Shown piece by piece: positions 24,484-36,713 of a DNA stretch of 64,000 nucleotides. A model generated the notes under the pieces. It ran no database searches. It saw only the letters and a program-made list of their open reading frames with translations, and was not told where the DNA came from. The translations under genes and the position numbers were made by a program. The first letter of the stretch is position 1; each line of letters begins with the position of its first letter. The stretch is from Liolophura sinensis (taxonomy: Eukaryota; Mollusca; Polyplacophora; Chitonida; Chitonidae): assembly GCF_032854445.1 (NCBI RefSeq), contig NC_088301.1:57610512-57674511 (forward strand), in the 5' to 3' direction.

Positions 24484-27400
24484 TCAAAGCTGGTTAAGGG
24501 GCTGAATGCCCATGAGAGCAAGTCCATTCCGCATCACCTGATGCACACCCTTCATCAAGTACAAACGAGCAAACATCAAAGCGTACAGGTGTGGACGGGA
24601 CTCCTGCAAACAGAACAATCACAGACTTTACAGCTATATCTGGCACCATGAAGTAAAGTAAAAACCAGGGTTATGAGGAACCCAGCAACTCTTTGATTTT
24701 TGACTCCCAGCACACTTTACACTGTGGCAACCTACGAAGTTGACCGACATTTGTCTCATACAGTAGTCAAGAAGACTAAAAACTGGTATTTTTTGCCCTA
24801 ATTCATATATTATTTCTGATTTAACAGGTGCACATATTCAAACATGATTATATTTAAGACCAGTTTAACCTAACATAAAAGCTTACGATGCATGTATAGA
24901 AATTGGTACAAATAAGTTTGGAAAGAAAGAAAAAAAGAATTCTGACACTGCCACTTTCCCCCCTCTTTTACAATGCAGCGCCTTACATCATAACGGGTGA
25001 GTTAAAAAGAAGTATTCCCACCAAGATTTGGTATATCTGAATCTCTCTTGAATCAAACTAAAACAGGATATATCCACCAAAGAGATACACCCCGTAAGTT
25101 GTATTCAAGGCATACATAATAAAAATGTTAAAGTGAACGTATTGCAATACCTGAAGCCTTGAGAAAACAAAACTAGCTTGACATATTTTTACACCGTAAT
25201 ACATGTAAGAGAAGCATTGGCTCACTTACCCCAAGAATATGGCACCTGCTGTAGTAGGTGCTCACATGCTGACTCAGGGACACAAGAAAATTGCACACCT
25301 GTAGAGAATGCGACATGAAGAAAGTTTGTAAACTTGTATACCAGAAATGACAACTTATCAAATAATTTAATCAAATTGTGAAAAGTGGCATTCAAATATT
25401 TGCTAAGGAAAGGCAGAAAGATTTACCTACACATCTGAAATCACTAAACTATATAACTTGTGTACACATTAAATTTCTGGTTAGTCCATGAAGTGTACAT
25501 CCTAACTTTCTGACAGATCAATAAAGTGTACACCTTAACATTCCGGCAAGTTAATAAAGTGTACACCTTCAATTTCTGGCCAGTCAGTAAAGTGTACATC
25601 GTAACTTTGGCAGATCAATAAAGTGTACACCTTAACATTCTGGCAAGTTAATAAAGTGTACACCTTCAATTTCTGGCCAGTCAATAAGTGTACATCCTAA
25701 CTTTCTGGCAGATCAGTAAAGTGTACACCTTAACATTCTGGCAAGTTAATAAAGTGTACACCTTCAATTTCTGGCCAGTCAATAAAGTGTACATCCTAAC
25801 TTTCTGGCGGATCAATAAAGTGTACACCTTAACTTTCTGGCAGATCAATAACGTGTACACCTTAACTTTCTGACAAGTGTACACTTCAGCAATGACAAGC
25901 AGGCTGTGAACAAATAACAGCAAATATATGGCTACAGTATTCTAACTGTGCACCTTTACCTTGTGAGTGTGAATTCCTATTGAGTTTGGAGAAGTTGAAG
26001 CAGGCGTGAGGCAAGCCACGGCCTCAGCCACAACATCAGGATATGGCCAGAGATAGTTAAACATCAGAATCCATTCCTCCTGTCACAAAACAGATGAACT
26101 GATATCAGCTATTATTACCTCCCCTTGATATCTGTCCTATCTTAGAAGGTTAACTGTGGTCACATCACATTCAAATCGAGACGACTCCAAGCAATGCCAT
26201 ATGTTAAAGGAAGTAACCAACAGTCACAACAGAATTATTTAAAAGCATCGTATGGTACAACATTGAATTCCATAAGTGGTCCACGTGACTTTCCATGAAC
26301 TTCTATACTCTGTCTGTTATTCCACACTATGAAATTGAAGATTGGGGAGTTAAGAGCTCGCATATCACATGACATCTTATCACATCAAACCTATCACATC
26401 ACTCATTATAAATGACATTACATGTATGTGCTGTAACTGACCGGATTGGGGCAAGATGTCCACACCAGTTGCTTGAAATGCTATTCTACAGTATAACTGA
26501 CTGGGATAAGGATTTTTTTCCAGTTTGGAAATTACATTCATCTGATGATATTTTATACTTCTTTTAATTATGTTAACAAACAATAAATACATAAAAGAAA
26601 TGACTGAAAATAATGGCTTAACTTTGTAAACTTCAACATGACCATGCAGGTGACATTTATACATAATAAAGCAGCAGGTGTTAACCTGACTTTTACATAA
26701 TATCAGCAGGTCATTTCTTACCTCTTCTCTGAGCACACTAAAGTCAATCTCTTCCACAGGTGGCATTTCTGGGTACGTACCTGTCAACAGTAAAATGGTT
26801 TTTAATCAATTAACCAAAATGAAAATAAAGATCATATTCACTTCATTTCTAAAACCAAGATTTATATTTGACTTCATAACATATCTCACATAGGTGTGAC
26901 CTGAAACACTGAAAGAAAACACGTACTATGAAAATACTACCTTTAGATCAAGTGAGATTTAACCTCAAAACATGTTTGTGTAATTGCTGAAGCCTTTCAG
27001 TATTATCACGAATTGCATCATATTTCCTACGGTGTCATGTACTCATTCGACTTGCTCATTACTTACAGCATTCATACATGTACTTCAGCCCACTTTTCCA
27101 GGCTTGTTGACAACATTTAACTAAGAAACTAAGTCTAATGTGATGGTTCATATGGTTGGTTCTGGACAGGGATGTATCAAAAACAGTGTACCTTTCTCGA
27201 CAGCTTGGTTGAAGTGAGAGAAAAGCATGGCTAATCTGGCACAATTGTACATCACGAAAGTGCCACACCGCTTGGGTCCACCTAAATCATCAGTATTCTG
27301 AGGGATGCTCAACTTCACCTGAAAAGATTCAGATTCAACTTCCTTCTATCTCTAGTCATTCGCAGTGACTTAATAGCATACTGTAATCCAAAGTACAACC

Positions 27401-30400
27401 AGAATCTGGTTATCAGAAATACGTCCCTTCCATCAGCCAACATTCCCAGCAGGCCAAGAAAGTAAGCAGGGAATACCTTAAAAGAAATGAGAGGACGTTT
27501 TCTTGCATAGTTTGTCCTCATATAAATGTAGATTGTTTCATGGGCTCTTCTTGGTGTGAACTGATTGCACGACTGATACATCCAGTTTGAATGAGATATG
27601 TAGCAATCAGATAAGAATACAGTGCAAATGAAAATCCATTCTTGCACTAAGTACCTGATTGAGAGTAATTATGAAAATAATTCCCCAATTGCAATTAAAC
27701 TTAAGCAAGCACAAGTTTAGATCATAGGGAAGACGTATGCTAAGTTTTATGGAAATGGGTTCAGTACTTTAGGAAGAGTTACATCGACAAAATATTAATA
27801 CACAGTAAACGGAAAAGCACAATTATGCAATGTCCTCAATGAGAATAATTATCAGGGCTTCCTCTGGGTCAGTATTTTTTTTATCCTGTCACTTTTCCCA
27901 CTCATCAGATTTTGTAGCCAATACAATTTTTCTTTAGCCATACTTTCTTAGCGGCCCCGACTTAATCTTTGTGATCTTCAGCTGATTGAATGGGAGCAGT
28001 ATCTATGACTCTTGGTGGTCTCCATCTATAATTTGTTTTATCTGTCTTGGTGTAGCTGCTAAAATCAGTTTGATCTAGAGTTTATCCCATGCCACATTTA
28101 GAACAATTGCCCTCAAAATAATGGCAGAGTGTGTTTTTTTTTTTTTTTTAAATCAAACCTTTTTTCAATTAATCTGTGTAGGGTCCTAGTAAAATGCAAT
28201 TTCCTCTGTCAGAAAAATTTGTTACAAAATAAATTTATGAATTTAGTTCAACTTCATTTACACGTCTAACACTTCCAATATTTATCTCCCTTAACAGTTA
28301 TTTTCTTTAATTTATTTTCTTTTTTCTTTAGATTCGGCTATGAAAAACATCCTCAAAAATGCCATGATTCTCGTTCATTAGTTAACAAAAATGATTGTTG
28401 CTGTATTGTTGTTGTTTCGCTGAACTTAAACCGTTTGAAATAAAAGTAAATATGTTGCTTTCACCAGAAAAACAGCGAAAATACGCATAAAAGCACAGAA
28501 ACTCTCATGCCTGAAAAGTACTAGCAGAACTGCGCCGGGTATTTTGTGTATAACATTTGTAGATTTTCTTTGTAAATATATTCATCACCAAAAACATTCG
28601 CATATTTCTTTTTTGAAATAGTTTTATAAAACGGAGGTGAGGCTTGCTTAAAAAAAATAAAATAAACGCACGTGGTTTATATGAAACAGTGATGACGCTT
28701 ACCAACCCATTATTTCCGTTAGAAAAGAGAAGAACAACACATGGCCATGTGCACTGCGAGTCTTCACACTGTCGCAATTTCCACCTCTTCAATAGCCAGT
28801 ATATATTCTCGAGAAAATAATTTTGTCGCCAGAAACTTTCAACATTTCCCTGATTTTATCGCCAATCCAAATTTTTATTCGCAATTCGAGCGCCCGCGGA
28901 AGCCCTGAATTATGAAAATAATAGGCAAGATGTATGTTTCATCTCAGTCGTATAGGTGGAGATGCATGGACAAATCTGAATACTTGGAAATCACCATTAT
29001 GCAAAGCCCTAAATGGCGGCAATACCCCCCTCCCCATTCCTAACTTTGTTGATGCGGGTAGAATGAGAGCACATGATACACGCATATAAACATATACTTC
29101 TGTTTTGGGCCTGAGGTCTCTTTAATGAGAATCTCTGATTCCTGTCTGGTGAAAAAACAAGCTAGCTCACATGATGTACATACCAATGGAAGCTCACATT
29201 ATTGAAATACTATGGTGATTTGTTATTTCCTTTCATGTATAATTAAAAGCAAAATAACCTTTCTCCTGTAGCCTAAATTCTGAAGAGTCATGAGTCAAAA
29301 GTCTTCTACATGTACCTACTATCCTGTGAAAGAAAAACCATAAAGAAACATGACACTAATGTTAATTTAGTTAAAACATCAAGCATCAAAAGCTTCATGT
29401 ACATGTATTAAATAATTGATTAGTGACTGGGCATAAATAACATATCAGTATCACAAGTGAGACCATGGTTCATCACTCACCGTGTTCCTACAGGAGGAAT
29501 TCAGAAGTTCCATTTTCACAGTGGCCTGAGTCAGACAGGTAATACTCCTCTCCCAGCCTGGACCTGTCAGAGGGACACCAATAATGTAATCAATTTGCAA
29601 CTTGCCCTTCTGTAATAAAAATTTACAGTCCACCTCACACTTTATACCATAAAAATATGTCGTTTTTTTCTCCGGTAAACATTCCTTATGAATACTGCGT
29701 GGATGGGGAGGATACAACTCTAAAAACTGCAATATGTGTAACTATATGTACGTACAGTATGTAACAGTCAGAAGTGTTTTTGATGTATTTTTACTGTGTC
29801 CCATACATCACTCCAGCCTTTCCTGTTTATTTCCTTTCTCACCTTGAACTTGATCTCCATACTTCATTACTGCAGCTTCCCTCATTTCGTTTTCTATTAG
29901 GCTACAACATGAAACAATACACAGATTTGTGATAATCTACAGGTAAGGGACAGCATCAAACAGATCATCACAGATCTGAAGCTGAAACCAATAGATTTTT
30001 AAAATCAGTGAACGGAACTATCTTTATATTTACATGTAGTTCGTAATTTTACAACTATTCATCTTGCAACTAGTCATGCTGAATATAATAATGTCACCCT
30101 AAAAAAAGGCAAAATGTATTACCGAAAGGATTATCTTTAAGGTTTGTACCAAACTGAAATTTTGAATTTCAGAATGATCTGAATGTCTGACAAATTCAAG
30201 ACGTATTACATGGAGACAAGTGATGTGCCTTCTTTATTAACTACATGTAGGTCTATCCTTGTGTAAGGAGATTAACATTATAACAATCAGTGAAAACTTT
30301 TATACCATAAACAAATGGGGCATGTTTACAATAAAAATAAAAAGTAACATACAGTGTGTTGGACTTTTGTCCCTAACAGATAAAACAGTGGTTTTATGTA

Positions 30401-33400
30401 TACAGCTTTGTCAACTATCTGGCAAAGTGGATACTTTCCTCAGGGCCTTAACTCCATCCAAATCCCTGGCCCCCATTTAAAAAATGTGTAAAATTCTACA
30501 CAGCTAAACAGCAACCAAAGTAATAAAATAACCAGAATCAATCAATCAATAACTGAGCTTTGTACGCGTCTGTTACCTGTAAAATGTCTCTGGGGTCAAC
30601 TGGTGCTTCACACTGGGAGGTGCTACTGTTGGGCCATGCACCAGGTGAACCTGTTCAATCGATGAAGTCAAAATCTTAAAAGAATTGACAGACTTTTAAA
30701 TTTAACAAATTTGCATCAAACATTCCTATCTGTAGCATTGTTATACAGTGTTTGAATTTTGTCCAGGTTGCAACAGAGAGATCAGACTATCAGATGGATT
30801 ATCAATCAAAAAACATGTATGAAGCAGACAACATTTGTTGTCTTATTATACTTAACTCATACCTGTTTTACTGAGCTAGCTGCAGGTGACAAAATTCTCC
30901 ACAAGAGTGCAACTTGTTGATTTATAAATGATCTACTATGGGGAGTAAGATGAAGAACTGAGACAGAAACATCCGGCTGACCAATGGAATCCTGGCAATA
31001 AAAAATAACACCTTTCAGCAATTTGTCAGGTTATCCTTTTAACTTTCAAGAACCAAAGCACTCTATGTACAAGTTATCTCCCTTCACATCCAGACATTTC
31101 ACACATTCATACATGCATGCACGTGCAGTGTTATTATAGCCATTATTAATCTGTTCAGCAGAAGTAGGTCTGGTTCAACAACAATTTCATAATGTCCTGA
31201 ACTGAGAAAAATAAGAGCACACTTATCACTATTTTCGACATGATATCCAGGGTATTCACCGTGGAACTGTATACCCGTGGTCTTTTAATTTACTGCAACT
31301 TAATGTCACTGTACTTAATACCTACAATGAAAAGATTTATGGCAAGAACAGAGTAAGCTACCTACATGAATTACTCAATCTAAAAATTACCTGTTTACAT
31401 GAGCAGTACTCTTTCTCAAGGCAACTGACTCCATGCAGTAAATCTGTTGGGTGACCATTTTTAATTACTACAATGCAACAAAAATAAACACAATATATAT
31501 TGTTATGTTAAGATCAACCAAAATTTTCAAGCACTTTCCAACTGTATGTTCTCAAAAAATTCTCAGGTATCGTCATGTAAATCACATGAGAATCGTAAGG
31601 CTGTCCTTGAAATGTCGCAAGAAGGACAGGGTGGTGTACAAGTGCCATCTACCACTAGGCAAGGGAAAATTCCCATTAGTTCAGAGGTAGAAACCTGGAC
31701 TGAAAAAAACAGAAATTGCTGGTTTAAATCCCCAGCTGGTAAGCCAGGTCACAGGCAAGATTGTGAATCTCATGAGAAACAAGGTAACTCTTGTGAGAAA
31801 TTTGACATAAATTTCATGAGAATTGTGAGGCTGTTAGGTAAATCTCATGCGAAATGTGACACTGTCATGTAAATCTCATGAGAAATATGAGACTGTCATG
31901 TAAATCTCTTGAGATATGTGAGACTGCCATGTAAATCTCTTGAGAAATATGAGACTGTCATGTAAATCTCTTGAGAAATGTGAGACTGCCATGTAAATCT
32001 CTTGAGAAATGTAATGTAAATGTAAATCATCTAAGAAATGTGAGACTCATGCAAATTTTGTGAAGTATATGAACCTGTCATGCACATCTTGTGAGAAATG
32101 TGTACTGTCTGGTGAACCTTAGTAAGAAATATATTCATGCCAGTTTACCATCTGCGATGTTTATATTTTTGTCAAATCCCGTCAGAGCTGGGTTGTCCAT
32201 GAGGAATTGTCTGAGATTTATGGACACACAGCTGTCCTCCTCTCCTGGTGGACTAGTACAAGGGAAACCTGTAGTTTGTTTTTCAGTCTCCCCCTGTTGC
32301 CACCTGTCACACCTGTATTTACTCTTCATTGCTGCTGTCTTTAGTCTGTTTGTTACTTCTGTCAGGTCTGCAGGCCCAGGATAGTCAATCTCCAACAATT
32401 TAAACAGGTGTTCAGCATGTGATGTCAACTGACTAGGGACACATCTGACAGTGTGCCTACAATAAATATAATTACATTTTTGATTATGATTTTGAGTACG
32501 TGTAAACACACTTAAAATAGACGAGTAACATAAAATTTAGAGATTGTCATGAAATTCATATGTTGATGAATCAATGGAGTAATCACATTTTGCTCTATCC
32601 ACATGCTTTTGAGGATGAAATGAATTTATTTACCTGTTAGTCACCAGAAGTTGTCTCATGTGATTTAGGAGGGTAAGGCTTCTGAGGCAGTTAATGGGAA
32701 GACAACTCTCAACTCCTGGCCCTATGACTTTACTGGTGAGAGCAGAAAGATGTAACAGCACAACTCTATGGCACCTCTCACATGCATGTCCATATCTGAT
32801 GATGCCATATGCAGAACCCTGTTTTTTGACCTCAGACAAAACAGACTGAAACACTGTTCCTCTATGCAGAAATATACAAACTGGGAATGCTGGACTTGCT
32901 GACACTGTTTGTATCTGTATTCCATTCCCACATGCCTTCTCCTGACATGCTCTTTTGAAAGTGGCCAGCATCTTAAAAACAAAGCAATTGTTGGACTGAA
33001 TAATCAGAGGAGTTTTAAACACACTACACTGTAAGCCAAGTTTGCAAATTTTTCATTGTCTTTGGGATCAGCAATTACAGGTCGAGGGTATGATCCTGCT
33101 TATAAAAATACCATTATGTGAAATGAAAAGTTGACAATGCTGAAGTGAGGCACATTAAGATATCTGATATTTTGGCCTACAGTATTACTTTTCAAAAACA
33201 TTTATTCACACCTGTTTCAACTGCTGCTATCAATCTTTCTTATGAAGTTGTTTGTTGTTTTTCTTGCATTGAAGAGGGTGCATGTTGGGCGCAAGAATCT
33301 GTCCATTTAGCATGCTATTTCATAATTCTTACATTGTAACAGACACTGCTGAATGTCAGAATTTTCCAGTAGCACACTGAGTCCACCTATAATGATCTAT

Positions 33401-34515
33401 TATAGTACAAATTTGATGGAATTAATCACCAACCAATTTTCTAGATTTTACCATTCTGACATCCCCCTCTCGTGATTACAGAGGTACAAAGTTCAGCAAG
33501 TTAAACCTGGGTGCTTTATTTTTCTTATATTTAATGGGATTCAAAGATCGACCAGGTATCTAGCTGAATTAGGAAATAGACAGACTTGTTTTAAAGTTCA
33601 TCTTAATTCTTACTTTTACATAAGTAACAAAATTTATTGTCCAGTTTCAAAATCTTATACACAGGCTCTCTGTCTCTAACTCCAGGTCTTGAAAGTCTAG
33701 TCTGAATAGGCTACCTGACGCCAAGGGCAACACATATTACGTGCTGGCTTTGTCATTGGCGTCAGAACCAACTCAGGCCAAAAAGTGGCTGTTGGCTGCC
33801 ATCCCTGAAGGTGTCAGTGAGTATTCTGCTTCAAGCGATGAAAATCAACAACAATATACAACAACTCGCATTATATACCTGAATTATTTCTCTTTGCGCA
33901 CATGAATCCACTACCGAGTGTGACACCGAGTATGTCCATTGCTTCCGGCCATGGAATCTCCTACGTCACAGCTGCCGCGAGATATGGCAAAAAAAAGAAG
34001 TGAATGTCAAATATGGGACTCCATGGTCGGTAGCGATCGACGTCCTCGATGTCGGACTCTGTCTGAGGCATGAGCTCAAAGGTAAATAATTCAGGTAGGC
34101 CTAGATGGTGAGGGCTATTTTAACGTGATTGGCCGCTAGTAAATGTTGATTTTCATCGCTTGAAGCGGAATACCCACTGACACCCTGAGGGGTGGCAGCC
34201 AATTGCTGCTTTTTGACCTGAGTGGGTTCTGACGCCGATGACAACCCCAACTCCAAATTTATGTTGTCCTTGGCGTCAGGTATTGAAAGTCAAAATGCTA
34301 ACCTCTTCCGAGAGCAGATCTTGGGAATGACCCTTTGGTACGACGAAATCGCCACCCTTCAAGTCACGGTTTCTCTTCACTACACAAGTGAAGTTTTTAC
34401 CCGTTTCACCGATATGCTTACTTAAACATGACGACAACTGTGAAACAAACTCTTTTTGGGTAATAAAGATAGGAAAGCCCATCGAGTTTGAGACCCACGT
34501 TGTTGTCGCCGCCAT
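24484..34515 (-). CDS. DALRD3: DALR anticodon-binding domain-containing protein 3
   Basis: Thirteen exons, 5' to 3' on the minus strand: 34515-34303, 32995-32634, 32456-32149, 31443-31391, 30991-30863, 30650-30577, 29901-29843, 29563-29481, 27318-27192, 26780-26722, 26079-25960, 25298-25230, 24603-24484. They total 1776 bases (591 residues), all GT-AG with matching phases. The human protein is about 540 residues. Recognition rests on NRDLKGGDFVVP in exon 1, MREAAVMKYGDQVQG across exons 7-8, GTFVMYNCARLAMLF in exon 9, the EEWILMFNYLWPYPD helix, FLVSLSQHVSTYYSR, HILG and the C-terminal NGLALMGIQPLNQL. Residues about 446-591 form the DALR anticodon-binding domain of arginyl-tRNA synthetase type; no HIGH or KMSKS synthetase signature is seen. 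Known role in human cells: it binds certain tRNA-Arg species and brings METTL2 to form m3C at position 32. A second in-frame ATG at 34590 could add 25 residues. Confidence 0.93.
25480..25880. repeat. Minisatellite, about 33-bp unit, in DALRD3 intron 11
   Basis: About 12 copies of a unit with the constant core AATAAAGTGTACACCTTAAC and a variable TTTCTGGCMAG-type linker. Three linker types alternate, giving a higher-order pattern. Confidence 0.95.
27660..27845. repeat. First copy of a tandem pair interrupted by a transposon, DALRD3 intron 8
   Basis: This copy and the sequence around 27841-27852 plus 28908-29020 both begin GAGARTAATTATGAAAATAA and end with ATTATGCAA followed by a CCT. They look like two diverged copies of one sequence of roughly 150-185 bp, the second split by the 1055-bp element. 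Confidence 0.5.
27853..28907. mobile_element. Non-autonomous DNA transposon, 1055 bp, in DALRD3 intron 8
   Basis: Termini CAGGGCTTCC and GGAAGCCCTG are perfect inverted repeats, extended imperfectly by a few bases. The element is flanked by an exact AATTAT duplication (27847-27852 and 28908-28913). CAGGG ends are typical of hAT-type elements, but the 6-bp target duplication differs from the usual 8 bp, so the superfamily is open (a hAT variant or a 6-bp-TSD group). No transposase is evident; the longest frame inside (95 codons, minus strand, 28505-28792) is unrecognised. Confidence 0.75.
31555..32100. repeat. Degenerate minisatellite, about 31-36 bp unit, in DALRD3 intron 3
   Basis: Repeats of the form CATGTAAATCTCTTGAGAAA then TGTGAGACTGT, better conserved at 31850-32020 and decaying on both sides. 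The right edge stops about 50 bp from the exon 3 donor. Confidence 0.85.
33712..34281. repeat. Long inverted repeat in DALRD3 intron 1
   Basis: Arms 33712-33850 and 34144-34281 (about 138 bp, roughly 80% alike by eye) are separated by about 293 bp. Both arms, read outer end inward, share CCTGACGCCAAGG, GGCGTCAGAACC and CTTCAAGCGATGAAAATCAA. The right arm ends 21 bp from exon 1 of DALRD3. No flanking target duplication was recognised. Confidence 0.8.
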
Positions 34516-36110
34516 GACACCGGAAGAAAACAAACTTGCTAAGGGAGATAACTTATGCTCAAATATGTGACTGCAAGCACCACTGGGCAAGGTGATTGAC
34601 CTTTGTCGATCGTTAGTTATTTGGGTTAAGGTTCCTGTCAGTCAAACTGGACGGCACAGATTTGAGCTCAGACTCTAATTACACCCTGCATTTGAATGGT
34701 TTTACCACAGGCTCATTCAGGAAATGGAAATAATGACTCACATAGACCTATCAGGACGATTCCTTCGGCAGATTCATTTAGACGAAGGAATTGTTCATTT
34801 AACTACCAGTAGTGCGTGTATTTGTACAAAACAAATTTAATTTATCTACTTTCAAAGGCTATTAATCGCATTCGATTATAGGCCAATAGACCATTGGGCC
34901 TTATCGAGCATACTCCCATGAAGTTCAAGAGAGGGAGCTGAAATCTTATAGCCAAATTTTTTGTATTGAAATTGTCAAATGCACTCAAAAAGCTATCTGT
35001 CATCGTATGGCCTACGTTTCTGTCATCAGTTCATTCACGAGTTTATATGAAGATACGCCTTCATATAATCAGGCCCATTAGAAATAACTTAGAATAAGAA
35101 AGCTACCATACCGAATGCCATATTCTTAACGTATTCAATTATTTCATCAAATTAGATTCAGTTAAGCCAAATTGACGTGCCTTAATGTCGTTTGGCATCA
35201 TTAGGTCTTATGCTTTACCCTGTGTTGTTATTATTATTATTTTCTTCACACATTTACAAAAAGTTTATAAACATTACAAAAAGTTTATAAACAGGAAAAA
35301 AATCATTGCTCGAGCTTTTCCAATCCACAACTCCATTGCCTGAATATCTTAAGGCGGTGGGGCCGTTGTAGTGAGCCAAAAGACGAGAGAATGGCAAAAA
35401 TTGACGCATATGTATACCTTCATTTGTGAATTTATAAACAGTACAAAGAGTATTGGACCAAGATTAGCTCCCTGTGGTACACCACTATTCATATTATTTA
35501 GATTATTCAGTCAAAGATTCATTTACCTTAAAGACACTGCAGTCCTGGAGGAATATCTCCGACTACTAACAGCTGACAGAAGACGTACGGGTTTCATAAT
35601 TTATGTACATTTAAATTTTATGACTAACAGTAGGCCTGAATGCTTTTTGAACTTTTGAAAAAGTAATACTATATTTATGTATATTTCCTAAATAAATCAA
35701 TATGGCATATTTCTACGCTGAATTACGAGGCATCTTGTACAAGAAAATCTGCAACGAAAATAAATTTGTTTATAAGCATATATACATGTAGCTCTCTATC
35801 GAACAGTGTTTAGTGCATGTTATGCCTGTGGCTTTAAGTCAGGCGCTGTGTCATGCGCGTCGTATGACGAAGCATTGTGGTTTTCTTGGCATCTGAACAT
35901 TATATATATTTACACGGCTGTCACATCTATCTAACCTACAGGCTTAAGTCAATTGTTTGTGACTGAGAACAGAGTTAAATCTACCTAATTCTCATAAATA
36001 AATGTATGCATAATATATAACATCTAAACATGCAGTAGTTATTTTTAGTGGTAATATTGATTTGTTTAAAGGGTTTGCATCATTTTGTGAGATCTCAGAC
36101 ATGCATGTTA
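34516..36110. other. Intergenic, with a possible LINE-like relic near 35430-35530
   Basis: No gene supported. At about 35430-35500 (+) a short frame reads INSTKSIGPRLAPCGTPL. This resembles the GP+TxPCGTP segment often found in invertebrate non-LTR retrotransposon relics. The frame is 95 codons, from 35371 to 35658, with no other recognisable parts. I treat it as a decayed fragment. Confidence 0.3.
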
Positions 36111-36112
36111 TA

Positions 36113-36709
36113 TCGGGTGGGCATAAAAAATGGGCCGTACTTCGACACTCAATATCTCCGAAACCCTCTTACGTCAGCTTCTAAAAAATTACACACTCAA
36201 AATCCATTATGTCATAAGTATACAGACCAAATTTCAATTTCATCCTTTTAGATTCCTGTTCATGGGACCAAAATCAAAATAGAGTCGAAAACACATGTTC
36301 CGGGCATTTCAAAATGATGTTCTACCTTGTTTAACTTGAAAAAGTGATCAATTGATCTTCCATCTTCTAGGTGGACGGCGCCCAAACGTTCTTCCATGAA
36401 CTGATTGAGTCCCGAATCTCCTTAAGAGTAATTTTTTCCAGCAGTCTTTGATGCGTGTCACACGGGTGCAGGGCGCGCCCTACTAATGACACCTGACAGG
36501 TGATGTAATGTGGGTCACAGGAACGTGCGTTTTTTAGGCTATGTTTTCATTTTAACCCTATGTACAGACTACTCAAGCTATGACCTTGAAAATTTGTCAG
36601 TATTCTAACAAAATCATGCCATTTGAATGTCTTAAGTTTGAAAGGGTTTGAACAAAGGAACAAAGGCAACGCAGCATCAAAGTACGGCCCATTTTTTATG
36701 ACCACTCGA
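36113..36709. mobile_element. Tc1/mariner-like MITE
   Basis: A 597-bp element with inverted ends of about 32 bp that share CATAAAAAATGGGCCGTACT after TCGRGTGGK. It is flanked by TA on both sides (36111-36112 and 36710-36711), the usual mariner target duplication. It has no transposase frame. The two ends differ at about three positions. Confidence 0.85.
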
Positions 36710-36713
36710 TATA

